Origin: Triglochin maritima
Taxonomy: Eukaryota > Streptophyta > Magnoliopsida > Alismatales > Juncaginaceae
Reading direction: 5' to 3'
DNA length: 64,000 nucleotides
NCBI GenBank assembly: GCA_963682175.1
Contig: OY821787.1
Coordinates: forward strand, 26,018,501-26,082,500
The notes beneath the pieces were generated by a model. It was not told the origin of the DNA and searched no databases. It saw nothing but the letters and a program-made list of their open reading frames with translations. A program made the translations under genes and the position numbers. Below, in pieces: positions 22,981 to 34,003 of this stretch (positions within the stretch are counted from its first letter, which is position 1; every line of letters begins with the position of its first letter).

Positions 22981-25332
22981 TTAAGATTCTCTCACAATTT
23001 CTTGTGATGGTCTCTCGCTCACGCTCCCACTAACCAAAGGAATCTCGGTTGGGCCTTCATGATCTTGAATGTCATCATTCATGTCATGATCTTGTAGAGT
23101 ATCTTGAGTTTCCTCAAGCACAACCCTACTCCCACTACTTTTTACTCTTTCTAGAAATTCCTTTTCCAGAAATGTGGCATCCCTCTCTACAATCACTCGA
23201 TTGGAGGTGATATGCCAAAAGTAGTATCCTCTTGTCTCACGAGGATAACCAATAAAGAAGCACTTATCCGCTTTTGGTTGAAGTTTGGTCGACATCAATC
23301 TCTTGACGTAAGCCTCACAACCCCAAATCTTGAGAAAACTGAGCTTAGGTGTTTTACCACTCCATAGCTCATAAGGAGTTTTCTCCACGGATTTTGATGG
23401 AACATTATTTAGTGTGTAAGCCGCAGTTTGTAGTGCATAACTCCAAAAGTAAAGAGGTAATTCCGCATGACTCATCATTGACCGAACCATGTCGAGCAAT
23501 GTCCTATTCCTCCTTTCGGATACCCCATTCAACTGAGGTGTACCGGGAGGGGTGAGTTGAGGTACAATACCAAACTCCTTTAGGTATGAGTCAAATTCGG
23601 CACTTAAGTACTCACCTCCACGATCCGTTCGTAGAGACTTGATTTTCTTGTCGAGTTGGTTCTCTACTTCATTCTTGAATTCTTTGAACTTGTCAAAAGA
23701 TTCACTTTTGTTTCTCATTAGATAAACATAGACATAAAGACTATAATCATCCGCGAACGTAATAAAGTACCTGAAACCATCTCGTGCACTAGTACTCATT
23801 GGACCACATACATCGGAATGTATCAAATCCAACAAGCCACTCGCCCTTGGGCCCTTCTTCTTGAAAGGCTTTTTGGTCATTTTTCCCATTAGACATGGTT
23901 GGCACGTCTCCAATGATTTAAAATCAAGTAGACCAAGAAGGTTAGCTTCTTGCAATTTCTTGATGCGCTTTTCATTTATGTGACCAAGACGATAGTGCCA
24001 CAAGAGAGTATCATTCTCGTGAGTGGTCTTAAGTCTTTTGTTATTGATATTAAAGATTTGTTTATTATTCAATTCAAGCAAACAGAGACCATTCCTTATG
24101 AATGCATTTGCATAGAAAACACCATTCTTCGATATAGACAAACAAGAATTTGAAACATTTATATTAAAATTATCCATATCTAAACATGACACAGAAATAA
24201 TGTTCTTTCTAATCGAAGGCACATAATAAACATTCTTTAGACATAAATTTAAACCACTACATAATTGAAGCACCATAGAACCTTGTGCAACCACAACAAT
24301 GTTCGCACCATTTCCGACCTTCAATTCTACCTCGTTCCTCACGAGTTCCTTCCTATCCACGAGTAGCTGCATATTAGAAACTATGTGAGCACAAGATCCG
24401 GTATCAATTACCCAATCCTGGACAGAGGTGGCTAAATTTATTTCAATAACAAATATACCTTTGGCCTTTTTGGGGCGCCGACGTTCAATCACTCCGTTGT
24501 CAAGGTCTTCCTTGTACTTGGGGAAATTTGGCCAGATGTGTCCCTTTTCACCGCAGTGAAAGCACTCCGTATTGGGAGTTGGAGATTTCTGAGATTTCCC
24601 CCTCGAGGCACTCTTATGAGCACCTCCTACTCCCATGCTATTGATTGAACCACTTTTGGTAGATTTGCCATTTCCTTTACCAATCTTTTGGCTCCTCCCA
24701 TGGACGGCAAGGACTTGCTTGTCCCTACCCTTGCCCATGTCAACTTCAGCAGTTTTGAGAGCATTGTGCAGCTCCTCAAGACTCACCCCTTTTTCACGCA
24801 CGTGGTAGTGCATCACAAAGTCCTTAAAGGACGGGGCTAGAGAGCCAAGAATCATATCTTCAGCAATGTTCTCGGGCATTGGTGAAGAGAGCTTTGCCAA
24901 CTTCTCAAGGTATCTTTGCATCGTGAGAAAATGCATAGATACCGATGTTCCCTCCGCCATATAACACCTTGTGAGTGCGATGGTGGTCTTATAGCGCTCC
25001 TTTCGGGCATTATCCATGAACATCTTGGATAAAGCCTCCATGGTCTTCTTGGGTTTTGAATCCAAGTATTTCGCCTGAAGCGAGTCACCCATGGATGCTA
25101 GCATAAGACCGTGAACTTGGTTCTCTTGGTCTTCCCACTTGGCTTTTGCCTCTTTCTCTTCATCGGTTAATCTCTCATTCCATTTTGGGATTGGACCTTC
25201 CAAAATGTGAGATAGTTTCTCAAACTTTAACACGATGTTGAGCTTGAGTTGCCAACTAATGAAGTTTGAACCATCGTTTGCTAAAGGGTGTTTTTCTATC
25301 ATGGATCGTACGATAGGTTGGATGTTCGACAT
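22981..25332 (-). CDS. Copia B gag, protease and integrase part of gag-pol
   Basis: The 783-residue frame starts MSNIQPIVRSMIEKHPLAND. Gag (about residues 1-240) is followed by a zinc knuckle CFHCGEKGHIWPNF in which the last Cys is Phe. The protease has WVIDTGSCAHIV. The pre-integrase finger has LLWHYRLGHINEKRI and CQPCLMGKM. The integrase core has HSDVCGPM, LRTDRGGEY and GVSERRNRTLLDM, giving the D,D,E set, and GCEAYVKRL beyond it. It ends at a TAA at 22981-22983; the next frame is offset. The total gag-pol length of 4,117 nt is one more than a multiple of three, as a 2-nt loss in the GA run near 22985 would give. Copia gag-pol is normally one continuous frame, so this is a disabling break and not programmed frameshifting, as far as I can judge. 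Confidence 0.92.
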   Translation of the reverse strand: MSNIQPIVRSMIEKHPLANDGSNFISWQLKLNIVLKFEKLSHILEGPIPKWNERLTDEEKEAKAKWEDQENQVHGLMLASMGDSLQAKYLDSKPKKTMEALSKMFMDNARKERYKTTIALTRCYMAEGTSVSMHFLTMQRYLEKLAKLSSPMPENIAEDMILGSLAPSFKDFVMHYHVREKGVSLEELHNALKTAEVDMGKGRDKQVLAVHGRSQKIGKGNGKSTKSGSINSMGVGGAHKSASRGKSQKSPTPNTECFHCGEKGHIWPNFPKYKEDLDNGVIERRRPKKAKGIFVIEINLATSVQDWVIDTGSCAHIVSNMQLLVDRKELVRNEVELKVGNGANIVVVAQGSMVLQLCSGLNLCLKNVYYVPSIRKNIISVSCLDMDNFNINVSNSCLSISKNGVFYANAFIRNGLCLLELNNKQIFNINNKRLKTTHENDTLLWHYRLGHINEKRIKKLQEANLLGLLDFKSLETCQPCLMGKMTKKPFKKKGPRASGLLDLIHSDVCGPMSTSARDGFRYFITFADDYSLYVYVYLMRNKSESFDKFKEFKNEVENQLDKKIKSLRTDRGGEYLSAEFDSYLKEFGIVPQLTPPGTPQLNGVSERRNRTLLDMVRSMMSHAELPLYFWSYALQTAAYTLNNVPSKSVEKTPYELWSGKTPKLSFLKIWGCEAYVKRLMSTKLQPKADKCFFIGYPRETRGYYFWHITSNRVIVERDATFLEKEFLERVKSSGSRVVLEETQDTLQDHDMNDDIQDHEGPTEIPLVSGSVSERPSQEIVRES

Positions 25333-26839
25333 TTTTCTACAAAATAAATCGTATGGGTTTTAATGCCAATTTTATGTTTTAATACACATGTATACATATA
25401 TTGAATATAAATGTAAATGTTGCAAATAAAAAATTTTACCCATAAATGCAACAATCCAAGATCCCATCAATCGTAATATAGACTCGCTAAGGGCTATCGA
25501 ATACATTACAATATCAAGGTAAGAAAACATTTTCTAATCACAACCTTTTTGAATTTTAGCAACATTTAGCATCTTCAAACTCTTGTGACTCTTGTCGTTT
25601 TAATTATGAGGGAATGCGACCTATCCTCGTAAGAAAAACTTTTTCCCAAAACCGAGTGAGGGCTCTAGGTAATGTTAAGAAAACCTATTTTCATTTGATA
25701 CGAGATACGTTTATCCATTGTATTCACAACTAAACATACTTGGGGTTCACTAGGGTGAAACACGCCTCATATATTTAATTGTGGCACAACAACAGACAAC
25801 CATTATATCTCCCACTATTCCCAAAGATGGAGGGAGCTATCTCCCGCTAAGGGCGAGCAGAGTATCCCTCGATCAATGGCTGCTAGTGGATGAAATAAGA
25901 AGGAAATTTATTCTTAATTTTTGTTTGGACAATTTAACATGTGATTTAGAATTTTAGGTTATCATGCATATTATTAATCATACACATCCTAACATTCAAC
26001 ACATTCATCACATGCATAGCAAGATAAAAACAGAAATTAAACATTCACACAATCCACATCGTGTGAGTTTATATGTTCCCTTCGATCCTCGATCCTTGAT
26101 CCCTGATCTTCGATCCTCGATCGATGCGCTACAGCGGCGACTTCCTCTTGCACTGGAGATGTAGATTTTACAGAATAAAAGAAACATGCTCCTCACATTC
26201 GATAAAAACCGACTAGTGCAAGTCCTATGTAAAAGCCTCTCATATGCAAATGCAACTATCTAAAAGACGGAAAGAGTGAGAATTTTGGCTTTTACATACA
26301 TAAGCCCCTGTATAATAATGATTACATACATTCATAATTGCTGATTTGGAACATATAAACTCACAATCCTGCAAAGCAACTCAAGCATCCATGCACGCAA
26401 TTGCTATAAACTACAGAATCTAATTTATCAATCATCTAGAATCCTAAACAATTCTTTGAAAAATATTTTGAAATCCATTAAAAACATTTTTCATTCATCC
26501 ATAGTTCAAAATTTAATTTTGAACCGCTGTCCATCCAATTTCCAATGGAAAGATGAACTGCAGTTTTTCGATTTTGTTGATTCTCTTACAAAATAATCAT
26601 TTTAAAATAAAACGAAATTATTGTAAGTTAGACTAATGTCTTAATCTTAATTATAATAATTACATGGCATGTTTTAAAACTTTTAAAACATTCAGACGAA
26701 TTATTACAGAGAATTACATCAACAAAACATCCATACACCGAAAAACCGGTAAACTGAATTGTTTAAATCCTAGTTGGTAAACTAAATTCGTTTACAGCCT
26801 TAAATCATGAGAAAATTGAACCCTAAGCTCTGATACCAC
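25333..26839 (-). other. Copia B leader with primer-binding site
   Basis: 26827-26838 on the minus strand reads TGGTATCAGAGC, the initiator-Met primer-binding site. The 1.5-kb leader to the gag ATG is unusually long and has no reading frame. The block near 25805-25890 (minus-strand CTCGCCCTTAGCGGGAGATA) is kept in element G at about 63360-63440. A short run of CGATCCTCGATC repeats lies near 26085-26125. Confidence 0.85.
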
Positions 26840-28889
26840 TATATAATTTCATGTTTAATTATACATATATATTTTCGAAATTTTTATGTATAATAAGGAT
26901 CATCTACAATTTTCTACGATTTATTTCATGCATGTATTGTTTTGTTTCAATAACTAGTTTTAAAAACTTATTAAAACAAACATGAGTCTACGAAATTCAT
27001 ACCTAGAAGTTCTCTAAAACTTCTTGAAGATTCGGAGATGCTGTGGATGCTTGTTGCTGCGCCGGATGCCTCCGAGATTTCACCAAACTCTAAACGAGAT
27101 TGGAGAGAGAAGAGCTAGCCTCTCGATCTCCAATAGAGTTTAGAATCCAATTACTAACCCCTTTAGTTTCCTTGAGAAGATGACCTCTTGAAACTAAATC
27201 TAAACTTAAGAATTTGTGGAAATTTCGTGGAGAATTAAGAAGAGAGATTTTGCATGAAAAACAATGAATTAATTCAACTAAGGAGGTAATGAGATAACTT
27301 GTATTTATAAGTTCTCTCCAAATTACCTATTCATGTGCAACCTCTTACCTATGATTTCCTGCAAAATTCCATCTAACCATCCATTATTTAATAATAAATA
27401 ATATTAGCCACGAATTAAATCAATTATGGACCAATTCCATGCATGATCTAATTAATTCTTAAATTAATTCTGCATTAACCGTCTGGACCGGTCCACCGTT
27501 CGTAGGTTCGGTCGACCGCTCGAACCTGGTTTCGGTCGATCGTTCAACAACTCGGTCGACCGTTCGTAACAGGAATTATTCCATCGCTATGTTCGGTCGA
27601 CCGACTGATCACATTCGGTCGACCGTTCGAACAGATGAAAATTCCCTGTTATCGGTCGAGGCATGTCCGGTCGACCATGCCCTATCGGTCGACCGTTTAC
27701 TGCTAACCGGTCGACCGTTGGAGCACTGTTCCGCAGACTTGTCAAATTTCGGTTTTAACCCCTACAAAATTTGACATTTCGGGATTAGTAGTAAATTCAC
27801 AACTTATGTAACATATTATCCTATGTAATGATCAATCATTACACCCCATAATATTTACATCACATATGAATTTAATTTAGATTCTAATTATGTTATTAAT
27901 CACAACATAATTTTGATTTTGCTTGTTCACCCCATGTGTCATATTTTCTACATGAAACCCGACACATCCTATGAACTCAAAATCCCCATTACTCGTTTCC
28001 CAGTTTTGTGGTGTGACCTATGGGAGGATCTAAACTAAGTTGGCAGTGATATTAAGAGCTTAATATCACAAGCTATAAGCGGTATCTAGCTACACATTAT
28101 AGCTCTCAATTAGTTAGATGTCTTAATTCCACTCGAACCAAAACCCGATCCATTTAGTGATGGAGTGCACCACTTGTGTCCGTCCCTTGCCTCATAATAT
28201 TAAGAATACATACAAAGTAGTATTGTGTCATCTTTGTATTAGTATTCATTTCTTGATCTCTTTAAGCTAGTTATAAATATGTGACTTAACTCAAATCACA
28301 TTGTGCACATTATAACTTTGCTTTATCAAGGGGCCCACTAATATCATCACTCAATTAAGAGGGGCAATGATAGTCTTTTGACTAACTATCTTCTCCAACA
28401 AAAGTTGTACTTAACCAACCAATGCCTTTACACTACACTTATCGATAGTTCAAGACACTGATCTAATTAAGTATTCCTTAAGTGATCAGATATAAGTCTC
28501 ATATCAAAGGACCAAAGACACAGTAAAATATTAATGACACATAAACACATTTCTATAATATTTTACTTATTAGGTCTATTCAGTATACAAAAGTAATATT
28601 TTCCTCTTTTGCATACCCGTGTTGTCACTCACTTGTAGAGTTACAATGATCTATGACCAAACACGACAATCTTAACCCGGTAATTAATGTCCCATGTTAA
28701 TTACCATGATTGCGAATCTCTTTTGTTTATGTGAACCATTATCTTTTAGAGCTCTACGGTTAAGGACCAAGAGTCTCTTCCTCAACACTTCCAAAAGACG
28801 AATAACATAAACAAGGAACAAAATGATTTCTCATTCAATTCATAATAATTGACATTTAAAAGTAAAACTTTCAGAACACATTCCCTTCA
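26840..28889 (-). mobile_element. Copia B 5' LTR
   Basis: The inner edge reads TATATAATTTC next to the primer-binding site (the 3' LTR has TGTAGAATTTC), and the outer edge is CATTCCCTTCA at 28889, followed by TTTTG. The TATA box (minus strand) is at 27302-27309, with the palindrome array upstream of it at 27487-27719. Confidence 0.92.
27487..27719. repeat. GGTCGACC palindrome array in copia B 5' LTR
   Basis: About ten exact or near copies occur, matching the array in the 3' LTR in order and spacing with a few base changes (for example GGTCCACC at 27491). Confidence 0.85.
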
Positions 28890-30369
28890 TTTTGTGCCAT
28901 TTCCGGAAGAAGAGATTGTTACTCTCGGCGATGCTATCGGTGGGTTTGTGCGGTGGCCTAGTTATTTAGTAGAACTAAACGACAAACATGAGGTATAGTT
29001 TAACTTTGAAAGACTTTAAACTTCAAATTTATTAACAATTGTATTTTAACGATTGTATATATATCTGTAAGGTGTCAAGCCCCCGGAGCAAAGGGTCAAA
29101 CAACCAATCTCCGATCAACATTAATTCGCTTCCAAGTAGGTGCAAAATGTTGTATCAATGTATGGTAAGTAGGGAAGCACAATCCCTAAGTACCTGGGAC
29201 TTGGAGGGGGATAAAGGGTTGCCTCCCGCTTTGTATGTCACCAAAGAGGATATCATGCAGTTCATGGCGATGGATTCGTTGTGTATCATGATTATCGACG
29301 TGCAAGTGAAGTAAGTGTTTTTTTATACAATGAAAAGTATTGAATAATTTTATCAAAACTGTAATAAATTATAATTTTTATACTTGTAGACATCTTTACG
29401 ACGCCAGAAGGTCAGTATTTCCCGGGGATCAAGTATTTGGATTTATCATTCCATCTACATATATATACGGGAATGATGATAAATCGGGTCAACTTGGGAC
29501 ATTCTTTAAAGAAGAAGACAAAAGATATTATCTGCTCCCTTATCATGAGAGGTAAACTTTGTAATTCAAAGTGAAATTTTATTTTGTAATAAGGTTCTAA
29601 TTATATATATAACAGGGCTCATTGGATGCTTGTCGTTGTATGTCCCACGACTAATTCGGCATATTGGTTTGATCGGTTGGGGTCGAATAAACCAAGGGAC
29701 TCAATAAAGAAACTTCTAAATATGTAAGTTCGTTTAGTCGTGAAAAAATATTTCTTCGATTTTTATTAGTATTATTGAATGATATTTTAACTTGTGCTAC
29801 TCAGGGCAATTGAGGTTTACAGAGCTTTAGGTGGTAGGAGAACAACCACAAAAGCAGGAATAACATGACATGGAATGAGAGCACGTTCTATCCCATTGTT
29901 GTTAATTAAGTTAGGAACAAATATTTAGCGAATTTCTATGTTTGTAGTACCGGAAGCAGGTTGGAAATACGGAATGCGGTTACTACGTGATGAGATACAT
30001 GGAGGAAATCCTCAAGGTGGTAACTCAAGACGTATGTCTAACCGAGGTAATGTAGATTGTTATTCAATTGTATATTCAATTGTAGTTTCAATATTTAGTT
30101 ATTAATATTCAACACACTTGTATTTTTTTGATAGGTTTTCCCAAAAAGTAGTGATCCCTTCTCGCAACAGGAGCTCGATGAAACTCGCGACCGATGGGCT
30201 CGCTATTTCATCAGAAACATGTTGACGAACTAAGAGGTTCTCCTGCCAATAGTATTTTTTGTAATTTAGTTAACAAGTGCACTTGTATTACAAACCTATA
30301 CTTTATGCCTTAATATAATCGCCTTAATTTTAGAATGAATTAATTGCAAGTGTGTTGAATGTCAATTGT

Positions 30370-30455
30370 GTATGCTTTGTATGTTTGTGCATGTATGGTT
30401 GTATGTTTGTGCATGTATGCTTGTGTGTTTGTGCTTGTATGTATATGTGGATGAA
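30370..30455. repeat. Minisatellite of about 20 bp, TGTATGTTTGTGCATGTATG-like
   Basis: Three to four imperfect units lie just downstream of the second gene of CACTA1. Confidence 0.75.
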
Positions 30456-30615
30456 ATTTTGAGTATTTGTGAATAAATTTATAGGTGAACGAATTTGGTG
30501 CAGTTGTATGTACACGAATACGACGAATAAAAACAATTTCGTCGGATGCTATTTATTTTATTTTTTGTCCAGGTTTAGGAATACACAATGGCTATTTATA
30601 TTACCCGACGTGTAT

Positions 30616-30979
30616 TCCTGTAAAGAAAGGAATAGACGTCGGTTGTATGTTGCATCCGATGTATATACTTTAAGGATAGACGTCGTATGTTATTCCACCG
30701 ACGTCTATAGCTAAAGAATAGACGTCGTATGTTAGTGCACCGACGTCTATACCTAAAGAATAGACGTCGGGTGTTATATAGGCCGACGTATATACGTTAA
30801 CGAATATACGTCGGCTTCTAAGTCCAGCCGACGTCTATTCTTTAGGTATAGACGTCGGCTATACCATAGCCGACGTCTATGTATAGACGACGCACACATA
30901 GACGTCGGATTGGGGAGTGCTTATATCCGACGTATATAGCCCCGTACATCCGACGTATATTCCATTTTCTGTAGTAGTG
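30616..30979 (+). repeat. CACTA1 right subterminal hairpin array and terminus
   Basis: About seven consecutive inverted repeats with arms TAGACGTCGG or TAGACGTCGT and CCGACGTCTA run from 30632 to 30945. The terminal GTAGTAGTG follows at 30971-30979. The next bases, ATT at 30980, match the ATT at 10600 in the uninterrupted left copy, as expected for the 3-bp CACTA target. Confidence 0.88.
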
Positions 30980-32485
30980 ATTGTTGCCCAAGCACTGCTC
31001 CCACAGTGAAGTCAGATGCATCACACATTAACTCGAAGGGTTCAGTCCACACCGGTGCCTTAATTATGGGAGCTGAAGTCAACTCTTTCTTCAAGGTCAA
31101 AACGGCATGGTGGCAATCCAGTGTGAACTCAAAAATGGCATCCTTAGCCAACAAGGCGGTGAGAGGACGAGCAATTTTGCTAAAATTCCGAAGGAATCAC
31201 CGATAGAATCCAGCATGCCCCAAAAAGGCGCGGATATCCTTCACATTACGTGGTGGTGGGAGATTAGCAGTAAGACCCACTTTGGCGGGATCGACCTCAA
31301 TTCCCCTACTTGAGACCACATGTCCAAGTACAATCTCTCGCTTCACCATGAAGTGACATTTCTCCCAATTGAGAGAGTGGTTCTTCTCACGGCCTCGCTC
31401 GAGGACAAGGCTCAAGTGACAAAGGCACTCATCAAAGGAAGCACCGAATATGGAAAAGTCATCCATGAAAATCTCAACGAAACGCTCTACCATATCGGAG
31501 AAGATGTTGATCATACACCTTTGAAATGTTGTCGGCGCATTACATAACCCAAAGGGCATGCGACGGTAGGCAAACATGGCAAAGGGACAAGTAAAGCTGG
31601 TTTTCTCTTGATCCACGGGGGCGATGTGAATTTGGTTGTAACCGGAGTATCCATTAATAAAACAATAATACTCATGTCTGGCCAACCTTTCCAACATCTG
31701 ATCAATGAATGGCAACGGGAAATGATCTTTCCGCGTTGCCGCATTGAGCTTGCGATAATCAACACAAACTCGTCAGCCAGTTTGCAGGCGTGTCGGGATA
31801 AGCTCATTATGCTCATTCTCAACAACCATCACGCCTGACTTCTTGGGAACCACATGGACAGGACTCACCCACGAACTATCAGAGATAGGATAGATTATGC
31901 CATGATCCAAGCACTTAAGAACCTCCTTTTGGACGGCTTCTTTCAGTACATGATTCAATCTTCGTTGTGGGTCCCAACGGGGCCTAGAATACTTTTCCAT
32001 GTGGATCCGGTGCTGAACAATACCAGGGCTAATTCCCTTGATGTCCTTCAAGGGCCACCGGATAGCCTCTTTGTTTTCAAAGAGCACTCTTTTGAGAGCA
32101 ACTTCTTGATCTTGTGCAAGATCAGAAGCAATAATAAATGGCAAGGTCTCATTATCCCCTAAAAAGATGTATTTCTGGTTATCGGGGAGTGAGTTTAGCT
32201 TGACCGGATGTGGGTCCTTGTCGGATTCAGAGTTAATTTCAAGTGGCTCAAGGGCCACGGGGTAAGAGGAGCAAGCACCCAGATGTGCCTCCTCATCCAA
32301 AGATTCACAAGCGGATTCCTCAAGATCCTCTTCACTCGCAACCTGGTCATTAGGCACCTCAATAATATGTCGATGTGAGTTGAACATGCCTAATGACTCG
32401 CGCTCATCCGTGTCCTGGATGAAATTGGCTCCGACAGCATCGTCGAAGAGCCCGAGTTGCTTACCAAGAGTAAAGATGTTGAAAT
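30980..32485 (-). repeat. Right copy of the 1,506-bp duplication flanking CACTA1
   Basis: Same length as 10600-12105, no gaps, roughly 30 base differences by eye. To its right the element A sequence continues normally into the protease region (TCCGCCTTGAGG after GATGTTGAAA), while the left copy jumps into CACTA1 at this same point. Confidence 0.9.
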
Positions 32486-34003
32486 CCGCCTTGAGGTTTC
32501 CAAAAGACAACCTCATCACGCCATTGCGACAATTGATCAAAGCATTAGATGTCGCAAGAAAAGGCCTCCCAAGGATCACAGGAATTTGTCCTTGTGGGTT
32601 GGACACGGGTTTAGTATCCAAGATGATGAAATCAATTGGAAATACGAACTCACCCACTTTAATAAGGACATCCTCCATACTCCCTCGTGGAATCTTAACA
32701 GATATGTCAGCCAACTGGAGGGTTGTCCTCGGTTGTTTAAGATCGCCTATTCCAAGCTTGACATAGATAGAGTGGGGCAGGAGGTTCACAGATGCTGCCA
32801 AATCCAATAAAGCTTGGGGAATTATCACATTACCGATCATGCAAGAGACAGTTAGACAACCTAGGTCCTTGTATTTGACTTGCATGGGTTGTGTCAATAT
32901 CGAGCTAACATTGGCGGCCAAAAATGCCTTTTTGGGAACATTTGTTCTTCTCTTAATGGTACAAAGGTCCTTAAGGAACTTGGCATACGGTGGCATTTGT
33001 TGAACAACGTCCAACAAAGGGATGTTCACCTTTACTTGCTTAAGTACCTCAACGATTTTGTCTCAATGCTCATCATGTTTTTTAGTCAACCTATGAGGGA
33101 ATGGTGCCTTGGGGACATAACAATCACGAGGAGGAGTCTCAGAATTAGGTTCCTTAACAGACTCATGACCCTCCTCGGAAGAGTCACCAACAGGGTTGGC
33201 TTCAGGCATTTCCACATTGTTGTCAACAACCCTTCCCAATCTTAAGGTATGGACAACATTAGCATGTTGGGAAGGGTCACTTTCACCATTGTGTACATTC
33301 TACCTAGCATGATCAGGTTGACCCCTGGGATTTACCACAGGTTGACTCGGGAACTGACCCTTCTCGCGTTCATGGAACTGATGAGCCAACTGGCTAACTT
33401 TCATTTCCAAAGCTTTGATTGTACTTTGCAAGCTCTGCATGAACGCTTGAAGGGTCGGATCACTAGAAGGGTCATTGGGGTCAACCCGCTGGGGTAGTGG
33501 AGTTTGGTTGGAATAACCCGACGATGAGGCCTAAGCAAGTTGGTAATTATGGTGTTGAGACCTCTGATGTGGGGGTTGGTAGGTCGCAGATGGGTGTGGA
33601 GGTTGATAAGGTGGAGGTTGCGGTTTAGCGTGCGACCTCTGGTCGTGACCCCCACTAGGCACCCAACAGAAGTTAGGATGGTTACATCAGCCCGGGTTGT
33701 AGGAGTGACAGTACGGGTCGTTACGGGGCCTCTGTTGATACATCGCATTTGCATGCTCAGTATCCCTTGGAGCGTAAGCGCATTCCAAGTCATCATGGCC
33801 CATAAGTCACAACCTACTACAACCAGGACTAGCGACTTAAGCTACAAGAGCTCGGTCCAACTCTAAACTCTAAATCCTACGCATGAGAGCAGCCAATTTT
33901 GCGTCAGATGCGATAGTTGACTCAACTTGATTTAATCCAGCCCGTCCAGAAGACCTGGCGGCTGGTGGCTCTCTCATGGTGTCCCACTCAAATGTACGTT
34001 CAG
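30980..34003 (-). pseudogene. Element A gag end, protease, RT (right part)
   Basis: 31197-31715 is RT with the FMDDF active site, 31773-33029 holds the protease and RT linker. The protease has LLDLAASVNLLPHS, where the family norm is DLGAS, then VILGRPFLATSNALINCRNG. Upstream, 33060-33990 is the C-terminal part of gag with frame shifts and stops; it rejoins 40026-40907 after element C is removed. The RT equivalents of 30980-32485 are also at 10600-12105. Everything downstream of the RT (RNase H, integrase) is missing on this side and is found only left of CACTA1. Confidence 0.88.

Larger units (their letters stand above)
19093..28889 (-). mobile_element. Copia B: nearly complete Ty1/copia retrotransposon
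   Basis: Two LTRs of about 2.04 kb flank an internal region with initiator-Met primer-binding site, long leader, gag-pol and purine tract (minus-strand GTGGGAGAT at 21132-21140). The target duplication TTTTG is at 19088-19092 and 28890-28894. Taking the element out restores an open coding exon of the CACTA1 second gene (GAFV followed by PFPEEE), so both edges are exact. The pol frame has one break near 22970-22983. Confidence 0.95.
17554..30233 (+). pseudogene. CACTA1 second gene: Transposase_24-like plus Ulp1-like cysteine protease, split by copia B
   Basis: Exons I infer: 17554-17829, 17901-18106, 18175-18447, 18537-19092 joined to 28895-28992, 29072-29310, 29390-29551, 29616-29723, 29805 to about 29910, about 29950-30046 and 30135-30233. 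Most junctions have GT..AG and keep phase. Exons 1-3 (WADVDEKLKDTIWDNVQ, WMTYMSVRWRDFKTNL, SNKYTHRMSRAGYQKLE) look like the plant Ptta/En-Spm transposase family. The C-terminal part looks like a Ulp1-type (C48) protease: His in RAHWMLVVVC, Asp in YWFDRL, Gln and Cys in RKQVGNTECGYYVMRYMEE. Breaks are a frame shift near 17939 (lost base in an A run), a TGA near 29866 and the copia B insertion after 19092. The His-Asp-Gln-Cys set is still readable. Family membership is from motif reading; activity is not claimed. Confidence 0.8.
12106..30979 (+). mobile_element. CACTA1: En/Spm-type DNA transposon with two genes, carrying copia B
   Basis: The right end reads GTAGTAGTG at 30971-30979, the complement of a CACTACTAC terminus. 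Both flanks have rows of hairpins with arms TAGACGTCGG and CCGACGTCTA (12124-12420 and 30616-30979). Between them are a tnp2-like transposase gene and a second gene with a Transposase_24-like and a Ulp1-like part. The left terminal CACTA bases are missing: the sequence passes from element A directly into AGGCTTTACTGGTCGCCA and then the hairpins. Length without copia B is about 9.1 kb. Confidence 0.9.

Noticed and set aside
22960..22990. Programmed frameshift between integrase and RT in copia B
   Set aside because: Copia elements normally use a single frame, and the position within a GA run is better explained by a small deletion.
32380..33866. Plus-strand frames of 108-128 residues
   Set aside because: They are antisense to element A gag and protease, with low-complexity composition.
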